DNA of 64,000 nt from Onchocerca volvulus (Eukaryota > Nematoda > Chromadorea > Rhabditida > Onchocercidae), in assembly GCA_000499405.2 (NCBI GenBank), contig HG738138.1, positions 25,275,960-25,339,959 of the forward strand, read 5' to 3'. Below, piece by piece: positions 39,203 to 51,864 of this stretch (position 1 is the stretch's first letter; each line of letters starts with the position of its first letter). The position numbers were made by a program, and so were the translations under genes. Below the pieces are notes generated by a model. That model did not search any database. It saw nothing but the letters and a program-made list of their open reading frames with translations, and was not told the DNA's origin.

Positions 39203-39269
39203 AATATTTTGGCCAAGCTAATAATATATTTAAGCCAAGCTGCTAATATATTTTGGCCAAGCTGCTAAT
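39203..39269. repeat. 22 bp direct repeat, three copies
   Basis: ATATTTTGGCCAAGCTGCTA units at exact 22 bp spacing (GCCAAGC at 39212, 39234, 39256), the middle one slightly diverged (TTAAGCC). Confidence 0.85.
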
Positions 39270-41949
39270 TCCTAATTGTATGAAGCTTCGCAAATTTAGC
39301 CTTTTTAGTAATTTCCGACATTTTATTTTATCAAATTATATTTTTGAATGAAATAGAAATTTACAAAAAGCAAAAAATTTTTTTCTTTTTGATTTTTCTT
39401 TTAAAATATTTCAAATTTTCCTTTTTTTTTTCTTTAATTTAATATTATGATAATTGATTTTTTCCAGATAATTTGACAAATCTGAAAGAAGAAAAGTATA
39501 ATTTTTCGGTAAAAAGTTGAAAATTTTTAGAAATTTTTCTTTTTTTTTTTTAATTTGAATAATTTTTTTTTTTGATCATTTTCTAGATATCATTAACATA
39601 CAAATTTTTTTTTTTTTTTTTTTTTTGTAAAAATTTGATACAACTCATTTAATTATTTAAGTTAATATTGATTATTATTTGAAATGATAGCATTTGCATT
39701 TATGGATTTAAATTTTAAAATTATTTTAGATTGATATTATTATCAATTAGAATGATAACACTTATTTTGGCTAATTTTAATTTCAAATTATTACTAAAAA
39801 CTTTTGAAAACGAAAAAAGTTGGCAAAAAATTGAAAAAATCAATAAAAATGAATAATGAATCGATAAATTTATTTTATGATTCATCCGAATAATTCCTCG
39901 TTTTTTTTTTTGCCGAGAATTTTTTTCTTTTTTTTTTTTTTAAAAAATAAAATTTCATCATCAAAAAAAAGTAAAATATTATGAAATTATTTTGACAGTT
40001 TGCCAAAATCCAAAAAATTTTCATTATACTTAAATCTCGAAATTTCAATAATGTAAACATTTGATTGATATAATTTCTAAAAATAATTGCGAAATTTTGG
40101 ATAAATTAATTATTTATTTATAAAATTTCATAATATTTTTAATCAAATAATTTGAATTTTTTTTTCATTCAATTTTTGAAATTTATATTTTAATTTTTGA
40201 AAAAAATTTTATTTTCGAACTTTATTTTTTTTCTTTCCTTTTCATTATATAAATTGTTTGATATTTTAGATGGTAAAAATAAATAAACGATTGATTTTTC
40301 CAATTCGCTCGCATAAATTATTTTTGATTGATTGTTATCACAAATATTTTTTAATCATCAAATTCCAACTGATAAGCCTAAGCAATTTGTTTATTGGTCA
40401 AATAAAAGTTAAAAAAATCTCAGTTTGTTTACGTAATATTTCTTAGCCATGATTAAAAAAAATTTCTGATAAAACGAGATAATATTTATCAATCAATATA
40501 TTGATCAATTTTTTGTTGACAAGAAAAAAAAAAAGAAGAAAGTTTTGTAAGAGTTTTTAAATATTCGTTAAATTTGAAAAATCAAATTAATTAATTTAAT
40601 TGCAAGATTAAGTTTGAATATTCTTCAATCAAAATTTCAATTAATTTAATTTAAAATTTCATTCCATATTAAATAATAGAAAATGCTATATTATCATAAT
40701 TAACTCATATATAATTGCAAATTATGTTAAATTTTAATTTATTATATTAAGTTTACGCTAAATTTAAAATTTTGATTAATAATAAGTTTAATTTCATATT
40801 TTTAAACGATATTATTTCTTCTTTCTTTTTTTTCGCATATTCAAGTAAAAAATGAACAGATTATTTTGAAATTAATTAAATTAATTAGATTTTTTCCATT
40901 TTTTTTTTAAAAACTTTTACAACAATAAACAATATGATCACTTGACAAATAAAAGTCATAAAAATAATATAAATTAATATATTAATATAAATATCAAAAA
41001 AAAAGTCAACTAATTTAATTTAAATTTCACAGAATTAATTAATTGAAATTAAAAGAACAAAAAAAAAAAAAAAAAACGAAAAATTATTTTTTATCTAATA
41101 TTCTAGATATGATATTGAAATTCTTTTTTTTTTTTTTTGAAATGAATCATTACATATTTCATCAAAAATTTTATAAACAAAATAATAATCATATTATTAT
41201 CATCCAATCTTTTTTCCATTTTTTAAATTTCAGATTAAAATTTTTTTGCCAAAAATTAATCATTTCCTGTTTTAAAATTTTATTGAATCAAAAAAATAGA
41301 AAGAAAACAATCTATTCATAACATATTTTTTCATCGATAAAAAAAAAAAGAAAGGATTTAATTCATTCTATTTTAATTCCTTTTTTTTTCTCTTTTTTTT
41401 TTCAATATTTTTCATCAATTTTTTTTTTCGCTTATTTATTGAAAAAAAATTCAAAAACTAGCTTTTCCATTCTTTTTTCTATAAAAAATTATTTGTAATA
41501 CTGTAATCAATTGATAGAAAATTGGAATGCCTTTTTTTTCTTTTTTTTTTTAAACATAAAATTTTCAATAAAAACTAGTTTTTCAACTTTTTTCGTTTTT
41601 TTTTTTCTCTTTTTTTCTCCAACTTTTTCTCTTTCTTTCTCTCTCCTAACTTTTTTCTCTTTTTTTTTGTTTGCCGATAATTAACTCTTTTTTTTTTCCC
41701 AATTAATTAAGAGCAAAGATGTGATGGTAAAATTAAAATGTGAATGAAGATTGAAAATTGAAAAAAACTTTCTCTCTCATATATTTTTTGTTTTAATTTT
41801 CCACTTTTTCCAATTAATTACATCGTTTTGTAGTTAATTGAATAAGATGACTTGTTTTATCAACTTATTTTTTTTTTTTGATAATTTGATAATTTGAAAT
41901 TTTTTTTTTTTCATTTTAAACCAGAATTTTTTGGAACATTAAAATGGTT

Positions 41950-41965
41950 AAGAGAGAGAGAGGGC

Positions 41966-41998
<33 letters not shown>

Positions 41999-42008
41999 AG
42001 GGAGAGAC
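41950..42008. repeat. (GA)n polypurine tract
   Basis: About 60 bp of AG dinucleotides with a GGGCG interruption and A runs. A separate purine tract of the same kind is at 61703-61763. Confidence 0.95.
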
Positions 42009-44217
42009 AAAGGTGTCATCAAAATTTTTGAAAATGTAAATTGATTCAATTTTCAATTTTCCCCCGATTGAATTTTGGAAATTTGTATGTTTATATTGTA
42101 TAAATAACAGTAGCGGCAAAATTTTTCATCCATTTTTTTTTTTTTTAATTTTAAAATGTTAAAATTTCATTTGAAATTGAAAAGAAAGATGAAACAAACT
42201 GAAATTCATTCAATGTCGAAATTCATTTGAAGTTTTTGTTTTCTTTTAAATTGATGAATTTTCTAGAAGCTATTTTATTATTTCATTTGTCAATTTTTAT
42301 CTTTTAAAATTTAAAAAAAAAAAAAAGATTTCTTAAAATATAAAGATTTTAGATATTTTTAAAATTAAAAAAAAAAAAGCATTTTCGTTACTACTTTTTA
42401 TTTTTCGTTGTTTCGTAAGTTTCTGAAATAAAGATTTCTGAGATTGTATTAATTTTTTTTTTTAAATTTGTTAATTTAATTTAATTTATATTAATACTTT
42501 TTTAATTTTTAAAAAAATATATATATTAATATTTTAATTTATTTCTAGACTAATAATTGTTTTAAAAAAATTCTATTAATAATTTGTATTTCTATAAATT
42601 TTCTATTATTTGCTTTAGTTTTTTAACTTATTCCCGAAATTATTATTAATTGATTTAATTTTACAATAATCTATTTTTATACCATAAGTGTAGCAGCTAT
42701 TTTGATACATTAAAAAAAAAAAACAAAATAAATATTTATGTTTTATGTATGAAAATAAATCTTATTTTATTTGCTTATACTTAAATACTTGATTACTCAT
42801 TTTAACTATTTATTTTCGGTTTTTTTTTTCTTTCTGTCGTACTTATTTATAGACATTTTTCGTATCATTTTATATTTGAAGTGGTTAAAACTGCTTTTTT
42901 TTTTCCGCACAAATTTATTTCATGTGCTATGTTTTCGATCAATTACGAATTAATTACTTTTTTTTTTTTTCTAATTTGAATTTAATTTGCTTAGCAAAAC
43001 TTTATTTTAGTGCAATTTCGAAATTTTTAAAATTGATTTAACGAAAAAAAAGATAAAGTCAAATTTCGAATAAATTGAAATAATAAATAAATTAATATAT
43101 TTTAACAAGTAATCAATAAATTTAAGTAAATAATTAATATATTTATTCTATTTCTTTTCAAATAGTAATAAAATAATTTCTAAAAAGGGAAAAAAAAACA
43201 AAAGGAAATTAAATGACTAATTTTACTGTTTTGCTTTTGTTTTTTTTTTAATTTTAAATTATTTCCATTATAATTAATGAAAATGTAAACAAATAGTTAA
43301 TGTATTATACTATTATCAGGTTTAATTTGCATTGAAAATCTAAAATAACAAAATAAATAGTTTATTTATTTATTTTTGTAATTTTTTGTTTACTTTGCAA
43401 ATTTTTTAATAATTTTATTTATTTGCTTTATAATTTTTATTTGCTCAACAATTTTTTTGATAATTTTATCTATTTGTTTTACAAATTTTTTTATTGAAAA
43501 AAAAAAAAGGAAAAATGAAACGAGGAAAAGAAGAATAACAAACTTTTTACAACATTTTTTTTTTTTGTCTTTGTTTAGTAAATATTAAAATTATCATAAA
43601 TTATCAGTATTATCACAATCCTCCCTTTTTTTCCTTTTTTTTTAAGAAAACAAAATGAGATTTGTTTAATTGTTTTAAAATTTATTTAATTACTCAAAAA
43701 CAATTCTTTTTTTTTTATACAATATTTTTTCGGCCAAAAAAAATTTTTTTTGATAAGATAGATTTAAAAAAAAAAAAAAGAAGGAAAAAAAAAAGGAATA
43801 AAATATATTAGATGAAAATATTCATCAATTTGATAAAGAATTTTTAATTTAAATTTTAATTTTAAAATTTAATGAAAATTTTTTATTGCTATTATTATCA
43901 TAGATTTCAATCAAAATTTAAATTTAAATTTATTTCTGTTATTATATTTTGATACAATTGATATTTTTGATAGCATTTTGATGCATTCAAATGATAAGAA
44001 GTGTTGTGATTGCTCATAAAAGCATGTTAACAAAAGTACTAGTTATGTGACGAACTGGTAGGGGAAATTTTTATGGTAAATTTGATAAAATGATATTGAT
44101 AAGAAATTTATAGGCTTTGATAAAAATGATAAGAGTTCAAGTTTAGCAATTTATTCTTTAGGTATAAATTTGTTGAAAATATTACGTCATAAATTTAAAT
44201 GATAAGCTAAGGAAGTA

Positions 44218-44237
44218 GGGGGGAGGGAGGGAGGGGG
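44218..44237 (+). other. Perfect G-quadruplex motif
   Basis: Six G, A, three G, A, three G, A, five G: four G runs with single-base loops, the most stable class of G4. It interrupts DNA that is otherwise nearly all A and T, and it sits exactly at the start of a new tandem array. Confidence 0.9.
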
Positions 44238-44790
44238 TTAAAATTATTGACTTTTAAAATTTAAAAAGTGGGAGTTAAAAGATAAGTGAAATTTAAATTA
44301 TTAATTAAAATAAATAAGTAGAAATTTCCTGCTTTGAAATTTCTTAAAGATAGTTTAAATTTAAAAGGTAGGGAACATTTAAATTATTTAACAAATTAAT
44401 ATTTCCAGCTTTTAAAATTTGAGAAAGAAGTTAAAAAGTAGAGATGATGACACATTTGAATTATTGATTACAATATAAATAAATTGAATTTTCTACTTCT
44501 TTTAAAATTTAAACGATTATTAAAATTAAAAGATGGGGAATATTTAAATTACTTAACAAATAGATTTTTTTTTTTAGTTTTAAAAATTTAAAAATCGAAT
44601 TGGAAAAAATAGATGAGGCATTTAAATTATTGATTGCAATATAAAAAACAGAAATTCTACTTTTAAAATTTAAAAAAAATAGAAGCTAAAAAGATGAAAA
44701 ATAGATTTTTCACTTTAAAAATTTTTAAGAGATAGAAGTTTGAAGATAGGTAATATATTTTTAAATTACTAATAGAGATATAATAAGAAA
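44238..44790. repeat. Degenerate tandem array, unit about 90 bp
   Basis: The succession TTAAAATTTAAAAA, AGAAGTTAAAAAGAT(G)G(G)G, and ATTTAAATTATTGATTACAATATAA recurs about six times. Confidence 0.85.
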
Positions 44791-44959
44791 AAAAAATGTT
44801 TTCGTTCATTTAAATGATATGAAATTTTAATAATTTTGAATAATTTCAATCAATAAATCATCAATATCGTTATCATCCATTAGAAATAATATTATTATTG
44901 TTAATATAGCTAATATATATTCAAACAATTTGAGTTATCCATCAAAATTTTCTCCTATT

Positions 44960-45030
44960 TAAAATGCCATCAAAAAGGGGTCATTTGAATATGATGGACC
45001 AAAGAAGGGGTCATTTAATGCCTCTTCCTA
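44960..45030. repeat. Short direct duplication AAGGGGTCATTT
   Basis: AAAAAGGGGTCATTTGAATATG and AAGAAGGGGTCATTTAATGCC, 33 bp apart, inside a 61-codon frame that I do not accept as a gene. Confidence 0.7.
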
Positions 45031-45067
45031 AAATTCTCGTCAAAATTTCTATTCGAATTTCATCGAT

Positions 45068-45460
45068 ATATTTCGTAAAAAGCTATTTTAAAATTTTTAA
45101 ATTGATAAGCAAACAGATCATATCAAATTTTTTAAATTTTGTTTACTAATAAAACATAAAAAAAAAAAATTAGAATATTCATTAATTAATTAGCTATTAT
45201 TATAATTTTGACTCGATATATTATTCATAAAACAAACTATTTAAGATTCTTAATTGATAAGCAAATAGATCATATCAAATCAATTTTGTTTACTATGTAA
45301 AACAAAGAAATAGAATTTATTTATTCATTAATTAGTTATTTTCTTTTTTTTTTTTTATCATTAAAATTCTTAATTGATAAGCAAGCAGATTATATCAAAT
45401 CAAATTTTGTTTAGCAACAAAATAAAAAAAAAATCATTAATTAATTAATCAATTATTTCT
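45068..45460. repeat. Tandem duplication, three copies of 120-155 bp
   Basis: TTAATTGATAAGCAAATAGATCATATCAAAT-type blocks followed by TTTTGTTTACTA and a CATTAATTAATTAG block start near 45095, 45253 and 45371. Confidence 0.9.
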
Positions 45461-46042
45461 TTTTTTTTTTTTTTACTTCTAAAACATTTAAAATTTTTGC
45501 ATTTTTAATCGATTAAATTGATAATATTTTTATTTCTTCTTGTGTTGATATTATTATAATTAAACCTAAAAAAAAAACCAATTAATCAGAATCTTGTTAA
45601 TTAGAAAATTAAATGATTTTTATGAATTAATTAATAGAAATTGTAGAAATATATATTTTTTTTTACAATTTGATAATAATCTGTTCTATATTCTTTTATA
45701 TTTTTTAAATGTATTTTTATTATATATATTAGAGATTTATATTAAATTAATCTTTTTTCGAGATTTGAAAAAAAAAAAAAAATCATTTTTCCTCTTTCCT
45801 TAGAATAAAATTTGAATAATAAATAATTAAATTTAAGAAAAAAAAGAAAGAAAATGCAGATTTTTTAGTTTCCTATAATTAATATTATACAAATAATTAA
45901 ATATTCATGAATTAAATTTAATACTGCGCAAATAATTAAATATTTATGGATTAAATTTTTGAAAAAAAAAATTTTAATTAACTTTTTTTTTTTTTTTTTA
46001 AATCTCTTTAATGATTTATGAAGGGGAAAACTGATACAAACA

Positions 46043-46131
46043 TTACGTCATTCTTATTGTTGTTGCTTTTGTTCTTATTGTTGTTGCTTCTCTTCTTATT
46101 GTTGCTGTTTTTTGCTCTTATTGTTGTTGCA
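46043..46131. repeat. TTCTTATTGTTGTTGCT repeat, about 27 bp unit
   Basis: CTTATTGTTGTTGCTTTTGTT recurs four times over about 90 bp. Pyrimidine/G biased. Confidence 0.85.
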
Positions 46132-47135
46132 ATGATTATTATTTGCCTTAATTAATCATTTATTATTCAATTTTTTTGAAAATCGATAAACTAAAATTTA
46201 TTTTAATTTCAAATATTTCATAAATTTGAATTACATTTTCTAAAAATTTCTTAATTATGAACTATATAGATCACAGAAAGATTACACATTTCCATATTTG
46301 AATTACTTTCCTAACAATATGTCTAATTATATTTCAACCCATCAATTTCTATTATTGATCGATTCTGCCATCAATTATTAGAGAGAAATTTAATTTTTGA
46401 ATAAAAATAATTCTTTCATTTTGAATAAGAAAATTAGAATAATCTAAAATTGGTTAGATTAATTGGAAGAATTTTTTTGAAATTTAAAAATTAAACTTTG
46501 AAGACATTTTTTCATAAAAATTACTTGTTTATTTTAGCATTGAAAATTGAATTAAATTTAATTGATATACATCATTCTATCCTTTTTTTCTTCATTAAAA
46601 ACATTACAAAAATGATTGTGCTAAAAATGTTAAAAAATTTGATTGCTAAAAAGTTGCTAAAAAGTTTCACTACTAAAATTAATTAAAAATTAATTAAGAA
46701 ATTGATGAAAAAAGGTAAGAATTTTTTAATCCTTTCAATCATCATTCCTGATAAAAAATAAAAATTATTATCTTATCAATCAACCATCATTACATTATCA
46801 CAATATCTTTAAACTTTATTCAATTATTTATTTCAATTTAATTTCAAGATTTTTAGTACGATTTAATTTTCTTGTCAATTTATTAGTGTTTATTTTTCTC
46901 TTTCCCTTTTGTTTCTTTGTATTTTTTTTTATTATTAAAAAAAATTTCATTACCTAGTACCAATTAAATTAATTAAAGATTGATAAGTAAAGTTAAAATG
47001 TTAATTGTTTTAATTAGTAATTTCTAATAAAAGTAAAAAATTACCATCTTATTAACCAATTATCATTTCAATGATCTTATATCGTTAATCTTTAAATTCA
47101 ATTATTCATTTTAATTTAATTCAGAATTTTTAGTA

Positions 47136-47375
47136 ATACGAAATTGATTCATATCCATTCATTTTTATCAGTTATTAGTACGAATTTAATTCATTTCCAT
47201 TCATCTAGTCAATTATTTAATTCATTTCCATTCATTTATTCCTCTATTCAATTCATTTCTATTCATTTTTATCAGTTATTCGTAAGAATTCAATTCATTT
47301 CCATTCATTTATTCGTTATTCAATTCAGTTCTATTCATTTTTATTAATTATTATCATGAATTTAATCCATTTCAA
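47136..47375. repeat. Minisatellite of ATTCATTTCCATTCATTTAT units
   Basis: AATTCATTTCCATTCATTT with TATCAGTTATTCGTAAGAATT-type spacers recurs about six times; a higher-order unit of about 60 bp is visible. The 67-codon frame is a translation of it. Confidence 0.9.
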
Positions 47376-47711
47376 TCCAATTTACTCGTATTATCATTAT
47401 TATTCGTTCCTTCTAAATTTCTTTTTTTTTTTTTCCTCATTTAACTTAACAAAGAAAAATTGTTATCTTATTCATTTCGAAAGAATAACTAAAATATTTG
47501 AATTTTACAATAAATTTATTGCTATATATATATATATATGTTTGAAGAGTGGAGAATTTGAATTAATCAAATAATTTAAACTATTCGTTGCGACAATTTC
47601 GGTAAATTTGCGAATGCTCAGCGTTATTGTTGCTGTTAGATTTGTCAGTTCACAAGAAAAAGTAAACAAACTTTTCGCGAAAATGAAGCTTATCAAATTG
47701 ATGAATTAAGC

Positions 47712-47731
47712 TTAGGCTTAGGCTTAGGCTT
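47712..47731 (+). repeat. Interstitial nematode telomere repeat (TTAGGC)3
   Basis: Three perfect TTAGGC hexamers at 47712-47729 plus TT. TTAGGC is the telomere repeat of many nematodes. The G-rich strand is on the plus strand. Confidence 0.9.
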
Positions 47732-47869
47732 CGTCATTAAAATTATTGAATAATAATGGAAAAGTATTAATGCGCATCATCTTTCCAACATACATCAATC
47801 CAGAATATTCGAAATTATTAATGCTCAAGCTAATGAATAATTGAACAATAATAAAATAATTACAAATAG

Positions 47870-48118
47870 TTAGTAATAATAATGATAATAATGGTGATAA
47901 TAATAATGATAATAATAGTAACAGTGATAATAAGAATAATGATAATGATAGTAATAATAATATATAATTTTTATTCCAAAAAAAAAAAAAATTAAATTTT
48001 AAAAATTTTTGTAGTATTACTTGACTTATTTAGTAATTTTTGCAAAATTATTTAACTTTATCACTATTATTATCATTATCACTATTATTATTATTATTAT
48101 CATTATTATTATTATAAT
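47870..48118. repeat. Inverted pair of GATAAT and ATTATC arrays
   Basis: A GATAATAATAATGAT array (about 47870-47965) is followed after about 95 bp by its reverse-complement type array TTATCACTATTATTATC (about 48058-48116). The two can form a large hairpin. Confidence 0.85.
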
Positions 48119-48653
48119 TCAACTTTTTTTTGCAAAAAAAAAAAAAAAAAACATTCATCTGATGTAATGAATATAAATTGAAATCATACATCTCTATAAA
48201 TATAAATTTGCAAAATTTTAAGAATTTTTAAAAAATACAAATTTTTGTCAAAATAATAAATATTTCCGTTTAATTTCGGAAATAAATCTATTTTTTATAA
48301 ATTAGATAATAAATGGAAATTGATATTAAAATAATTTATTAAATAAAAATTTTTTTTATTCCATTTATTATTTCATTTTTATTTTCACTTTGTTTTTTTC
48401 ACAAGATTTTTTAATTTATCTTTTTAATTTATCGTTGAAAATAATGGAAAAAAAAAAAGAAGCAGCAAAATTTTTTCAACCATACCCGCATTTTAATATC
48501 AAATAAATTCATTCCAAATTTTGATATTAAATTAAATCGATTATTTTTTAATTATTTCGAAATGATCAAAAATTTTTTTTTCCATTTAAATCGAAATTTT
48601 ATCAGAATTTTACATATTATTCGTTATTAAATACTACATTTTTATTATAACTA

Positions 48654-48712
48654 TTATTTTATTATTATTATTATTATTAATTATTAATTATTAATTATTA
48701 ATTATTATTATT
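48654..48712. repeat. Second compound (TTA)n-(TTAATTA)n array
   Basis: Seven TTA units pass into four or five TTAATTA heptamers, then TTA again. Same structure as the array at 16863-17056, 31 kb away. Confidence 0.9.
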
Positions 48713-48838
48713 GTCATTTTATGATGTCCATCCTTCAGTGGTCAACCAATTAGGGTCAAATTTAATTTAGCTAATGTTTGGATGAGCTGCTTGTCCATTT
48801 GGCATAATGCAAACGTAATATGAGCATAGTAAGTTGCA

Positions 48839-48912
48839 AGCTGTAAAGCATATGTTATAGATTTAGTATACATATATGTATATATATCTATAATTCTAAT
48901 ATCTTGCAGCTT
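48839..48912. repeat. 74 nt imperfect hairpin
   Basis: AAGCTGTAAAGCATATGTTATAG at the left pairs imperfectly with CTATAATTCTAATATCTTGCAGCTT at the right, around a TATACATATATGTATATA centre. About 30 of 36 positions can pair. Confidence 0.65.
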
Positions 48913-48954
48913 TTATCAATACATCCGGATATGTGCATACTTGCATGTTAACTA

Positions 48955-49240
48955 ATGCCTTTTATTACTACAATGCATGCATGCATGCATACATGCATAC
49001 ATGCATGCATGCAGCAACTTATTCAAATTATATAAATTAGTGATTGATGGATGCATGCATTCATGCATTTCATTCATTACTTCAAGACTTCTTGACATAA
49101 ACCCGGAAATGTTTTCCATCATGTATTAAAATAGAAATTAGTAAAATGCATGCATAAACTTTCGAACTTCTTAGCATAACCGGAAATGTTTTAGTTTCTA
49201 TCGAAAAATGTCAATTACTACAATGCAATGCATAATTTCT
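48955..49240. repeat. ATGC repeat plus tandem duplication of flanking sequence
   Basis: (ATGC)n at 48974-49014 is followed by two related blocks, ACTTCTTGACATAAACCCGGAAATG at about 49083 and ACTTCTTAGCATAACCGGAAATG at about 49168, each ending in a CTACAATGCATGCAT/GTAAAATGCATGCAT word. Confidence 0.8.
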
Positions 49241-49319
49241 AGCATTTTTGCATCTTTGTACTTTTGATTAAAATCCAGCAAAATATTTGAAAAATATATC
49301 TAAAATAAGAGATTTTTGT

Positions 49320-49432
49320 TATATCCTCAATTGCGAAATTTTTTGCTTTTCGTAATTTCGGATTTCATAATTTCGGATTTCGCAATTTTGCATTTCGCAA
49401 TTTTGGAAATTTGCTATTGCGCGATTTCGAAT
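49320..49432. repeat. TTTCGCAATTT-type short repeat
   Basis: GCAATTTTGCATTTCGCAATTT, AATTTCGGATTTC and similar words recur over about 110 bp, spaced about 15-18 bp. Confidence 0.75.
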
Positions 49433-50166
49433 TTGCTGACACATTTCGGCAAATTTTTCAGATTATATTTGGAAATTTTTTAAAATACATGAATTTATTA
49501 GAGCAAAATTATAAATTATTTCTCTAATGATATAGCTTCATTTTGATAATTTTTTTTTCCGCAATTTGAGAGGATTATTTAAAAATTTTTTGATCAAATG
49601 ATCCGATGATCGGGAAAAAAGTTTTTGCAAAATGATAAATAATTAATCAAATTGTAATTTATTGAATTCGAAATTCAACATGTAATTGAAATCCTTTCAA
49701 ACTAATATTTGTAGTTTGTTTAATCTTTGAAAATTCTAATATTATATTGGTAATTTTAAAATAATAAAATTTGAAATCTATTAAACGAACTAGTATTCAA
49801 AATTCTAATTTTTGAACTTTTAAATTTTATGAAAAAATTTGAAATTGTAAAAAATTTTCCAATATGGAAAGTTTTGAAGAATTGATCATTTAATTTAATA
49901 CACTCTTTTAATTATTATTTAACCTAATTAGAAAATTACAATACATTTTTCGCTTTACTTAACCTAATTTACTTTTTGTTTATTTCTTCCAACTAATAGG
50001 TAATTATTAAGCAATTAAAAAAAACTATGCTAATTAGCGCTATAATGTTAAACTGAAACTTTTATTAATAATAATATATAAAATGCTATCAAATTTATAT
50101 AAAATATTTTAATTATTTTTAAAATGTTTCGTTTCCGAAAATCATTCGATTTATTTATCTCATATT

Positions 50167-50242
50167 TTCTCCTTTTTTTTTCTCTTTCTCTTTCTCTCTC
50201 CCTCTCCCTTTCTCTTTTTCCTCTCTCCCCCTTTCTCTCTAT
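50167..50242. repeat. Polypyrimidine CT tract
   Basis: About 75 bp of only C and T on the plus strand (TCTCTTTCTC, CCCTCTCCC). Triplex-forming type. Confidence 0.95.
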
Positions 50243-50489
50243 TTTCGATAATCAATGAAAAAAGTAATAAAATAATTATTTATTTAAAAAAACTTGGAAT
50301 TTCTTGGAAAAAAATTTGTAAAACCTTTCAAGAATTATCGATCAAATTTACGCCGGTGGGAAATTTTTCTTCTTATTTATTTATTTATTTATTTTTTATT
50401 AAGTATCGAACCGGAAAATTTGTTTAATTACTCAAATATTCGTCTTTTAAATTCATTCTTAAAATTTTTTTAATTTTCATTGAAATATA

Positions 50490-51075
50490 CTATTTTCTCT
50501 ATAAAGTATATTAATTCCTTTTTTTTAAAATTTATCAATTTTCATCTTAAAAATAGTAATTTTTTTTTTTCAAAATACTTTAATTCTTTTTAAAAACACA
50601 TATATATGTATTATGTTTGAAATATTACTAATTCTCTTTCAAAATATATTAATCTTTCTTAAAAATGTATTGATTTCTTCTTAAAATATATGAATTTGTC
50701 TTAGGATATATTAGTTCTTATTTCTTTCTCAACATATATTATTGATTCGTCTTAATTCTTTTTTGAAATAAAATTAATTCTTTCTTAAAATTTACTAATT
50801 TTCTTTTAAAACAGATTAATTCTATTTATAAAATTATATTAATTCCTTCTTAAGATATATATATATATATATATTAATTCTTCTTAATGCCTTTTTAAAA
50901 ATGTATTAATTCTTTCTTAAAATATATTAATTCTTCCCTTAGATATATTCGTTTTTTAATTTTTTTTAAAAAATATATTGGTTTATTAATTTTTTTTTTA
51001 ATATATTAATTTAATTTCAAAATATTTTGAAATTCTTTTTATTAAATATTAATTCTTTCTTTTTTTAAATTATAC
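50490..51075. repeat. Degenerate minisatellite AAAATATATTAATTCTTTCTT
   Basis: A unit of about 21-27 bp recurs roughly 20-25 times over nearly 600 bp with much divergence. The strand is T-biased. Confidence 0.85.
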
Positions 51076-51249
51076 TAATTCATTTTAATTTTTCGTTTAA
51101 AAATATATCAAATTTTTCTGAAAAAATTCTTTTTCAATACTTTTTTTTTCGTTTAAATATAATATTTTATTTAAAAAAAATTTTGCCTATTTTTTTGTTT
51201 AAATCATTAATTAATTTTTATTTCATTGAATTTATTCATTGTTTTTAAA

Positions 51250-51412
51250 TTTTTACATACTAACACACATATACATACATACCTCTTTGCACGCATTATG
51301 CGCATTGCAAGTATTTGCATACGCATAATACTTGCATGCACGCAAATAAATGCACGCATGCACGCATGCATGCATGCATGCATGAATGTATACATGTATT
51401 TTATGTTCATAT
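51250..51412. repeat. Purine-pyrimidine alternating GCATGC-rich region
   Basis: ACACATATACATACATAC, then GCATTATGCGCATTGCAAGTATTTGCATACGCATAATACTTGCATGCACGC, then (GCAT)n at 51355-51383. The middle part is an imperfect inverted repeat around TGCATACGCA. Five overlapping frames here are not genes. Confidence 0.85.
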
Positions 51413-51575
51413 AATAATAATATATATGTCACAGGCAACATTTCGTCAACTTTTCTCCCAAATAATTTCCCTAGGGATGGATAGTTTCAAGGATGAAATA
51501 TATGTGTTGCGTATCGAATATCACATATATTTGGTGCCATTTTGATTGTTTGCTAAATTGGCCATAAAACTGGAA

Positions 51576-51593
51576 TTAGGGCTTAAGGCCTAA
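51576..51593. repeat. Palindromic telomere-like junction TTAGGGCTTAAGGCCTAA
   Basis: TTAGGGC and GGCCTAA meet around CTTAAG. Telomere-like hexamers in opposite orientations at one point, 270 bp before a GCCTAA tract. Confidence 0.5.
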
Positions 51594-51864
51594 TGTCATG
51601 CTACGTGACAAAGAAAAGAGCCAAGTAATATGGTTAGTCAGCCTGAAAAAGTTTTCACTTTTAACTTACTTTTTTTTTTTTTAGTAAAAATGAGAAAATT
51701 ATACATAACAAAAATTAGTGTAATTTGCTATTTTTCTAATTAATTATCAAATAATTATAATAGAAATTAATTTTTTGTTGTTATTCTTCTTGTTGTTATT
51801 GTTGTTGTTTATTGTTGTAGAAAGTGTGAAATAGATGTGATATGTCTATGATATTCATTTACAA

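Larger units (their letters stand above)
36565..44217. other. Long A+T-rich region without genes
   Basis: About 7.6 kb of A/T-run DNA. Open frames at 39875-40060, 41043-41321, 41916-42119 and 42771-42953 are low-complexity (Lys/Phe/Asn) and carry no domain. Short sequences of more mixed composition occur at 38100-38400 and 39050-39300 but do not translate into anything recognisable. Confidence 0.65.

Noticed and set aside
51207..51545. Four overlapping ORFs on both strands with His/Ala/Cys/Met repeats
   Set aside because: Caused by the self-complementary ATGC and ACGC repeats; both strands are open for the same reason.
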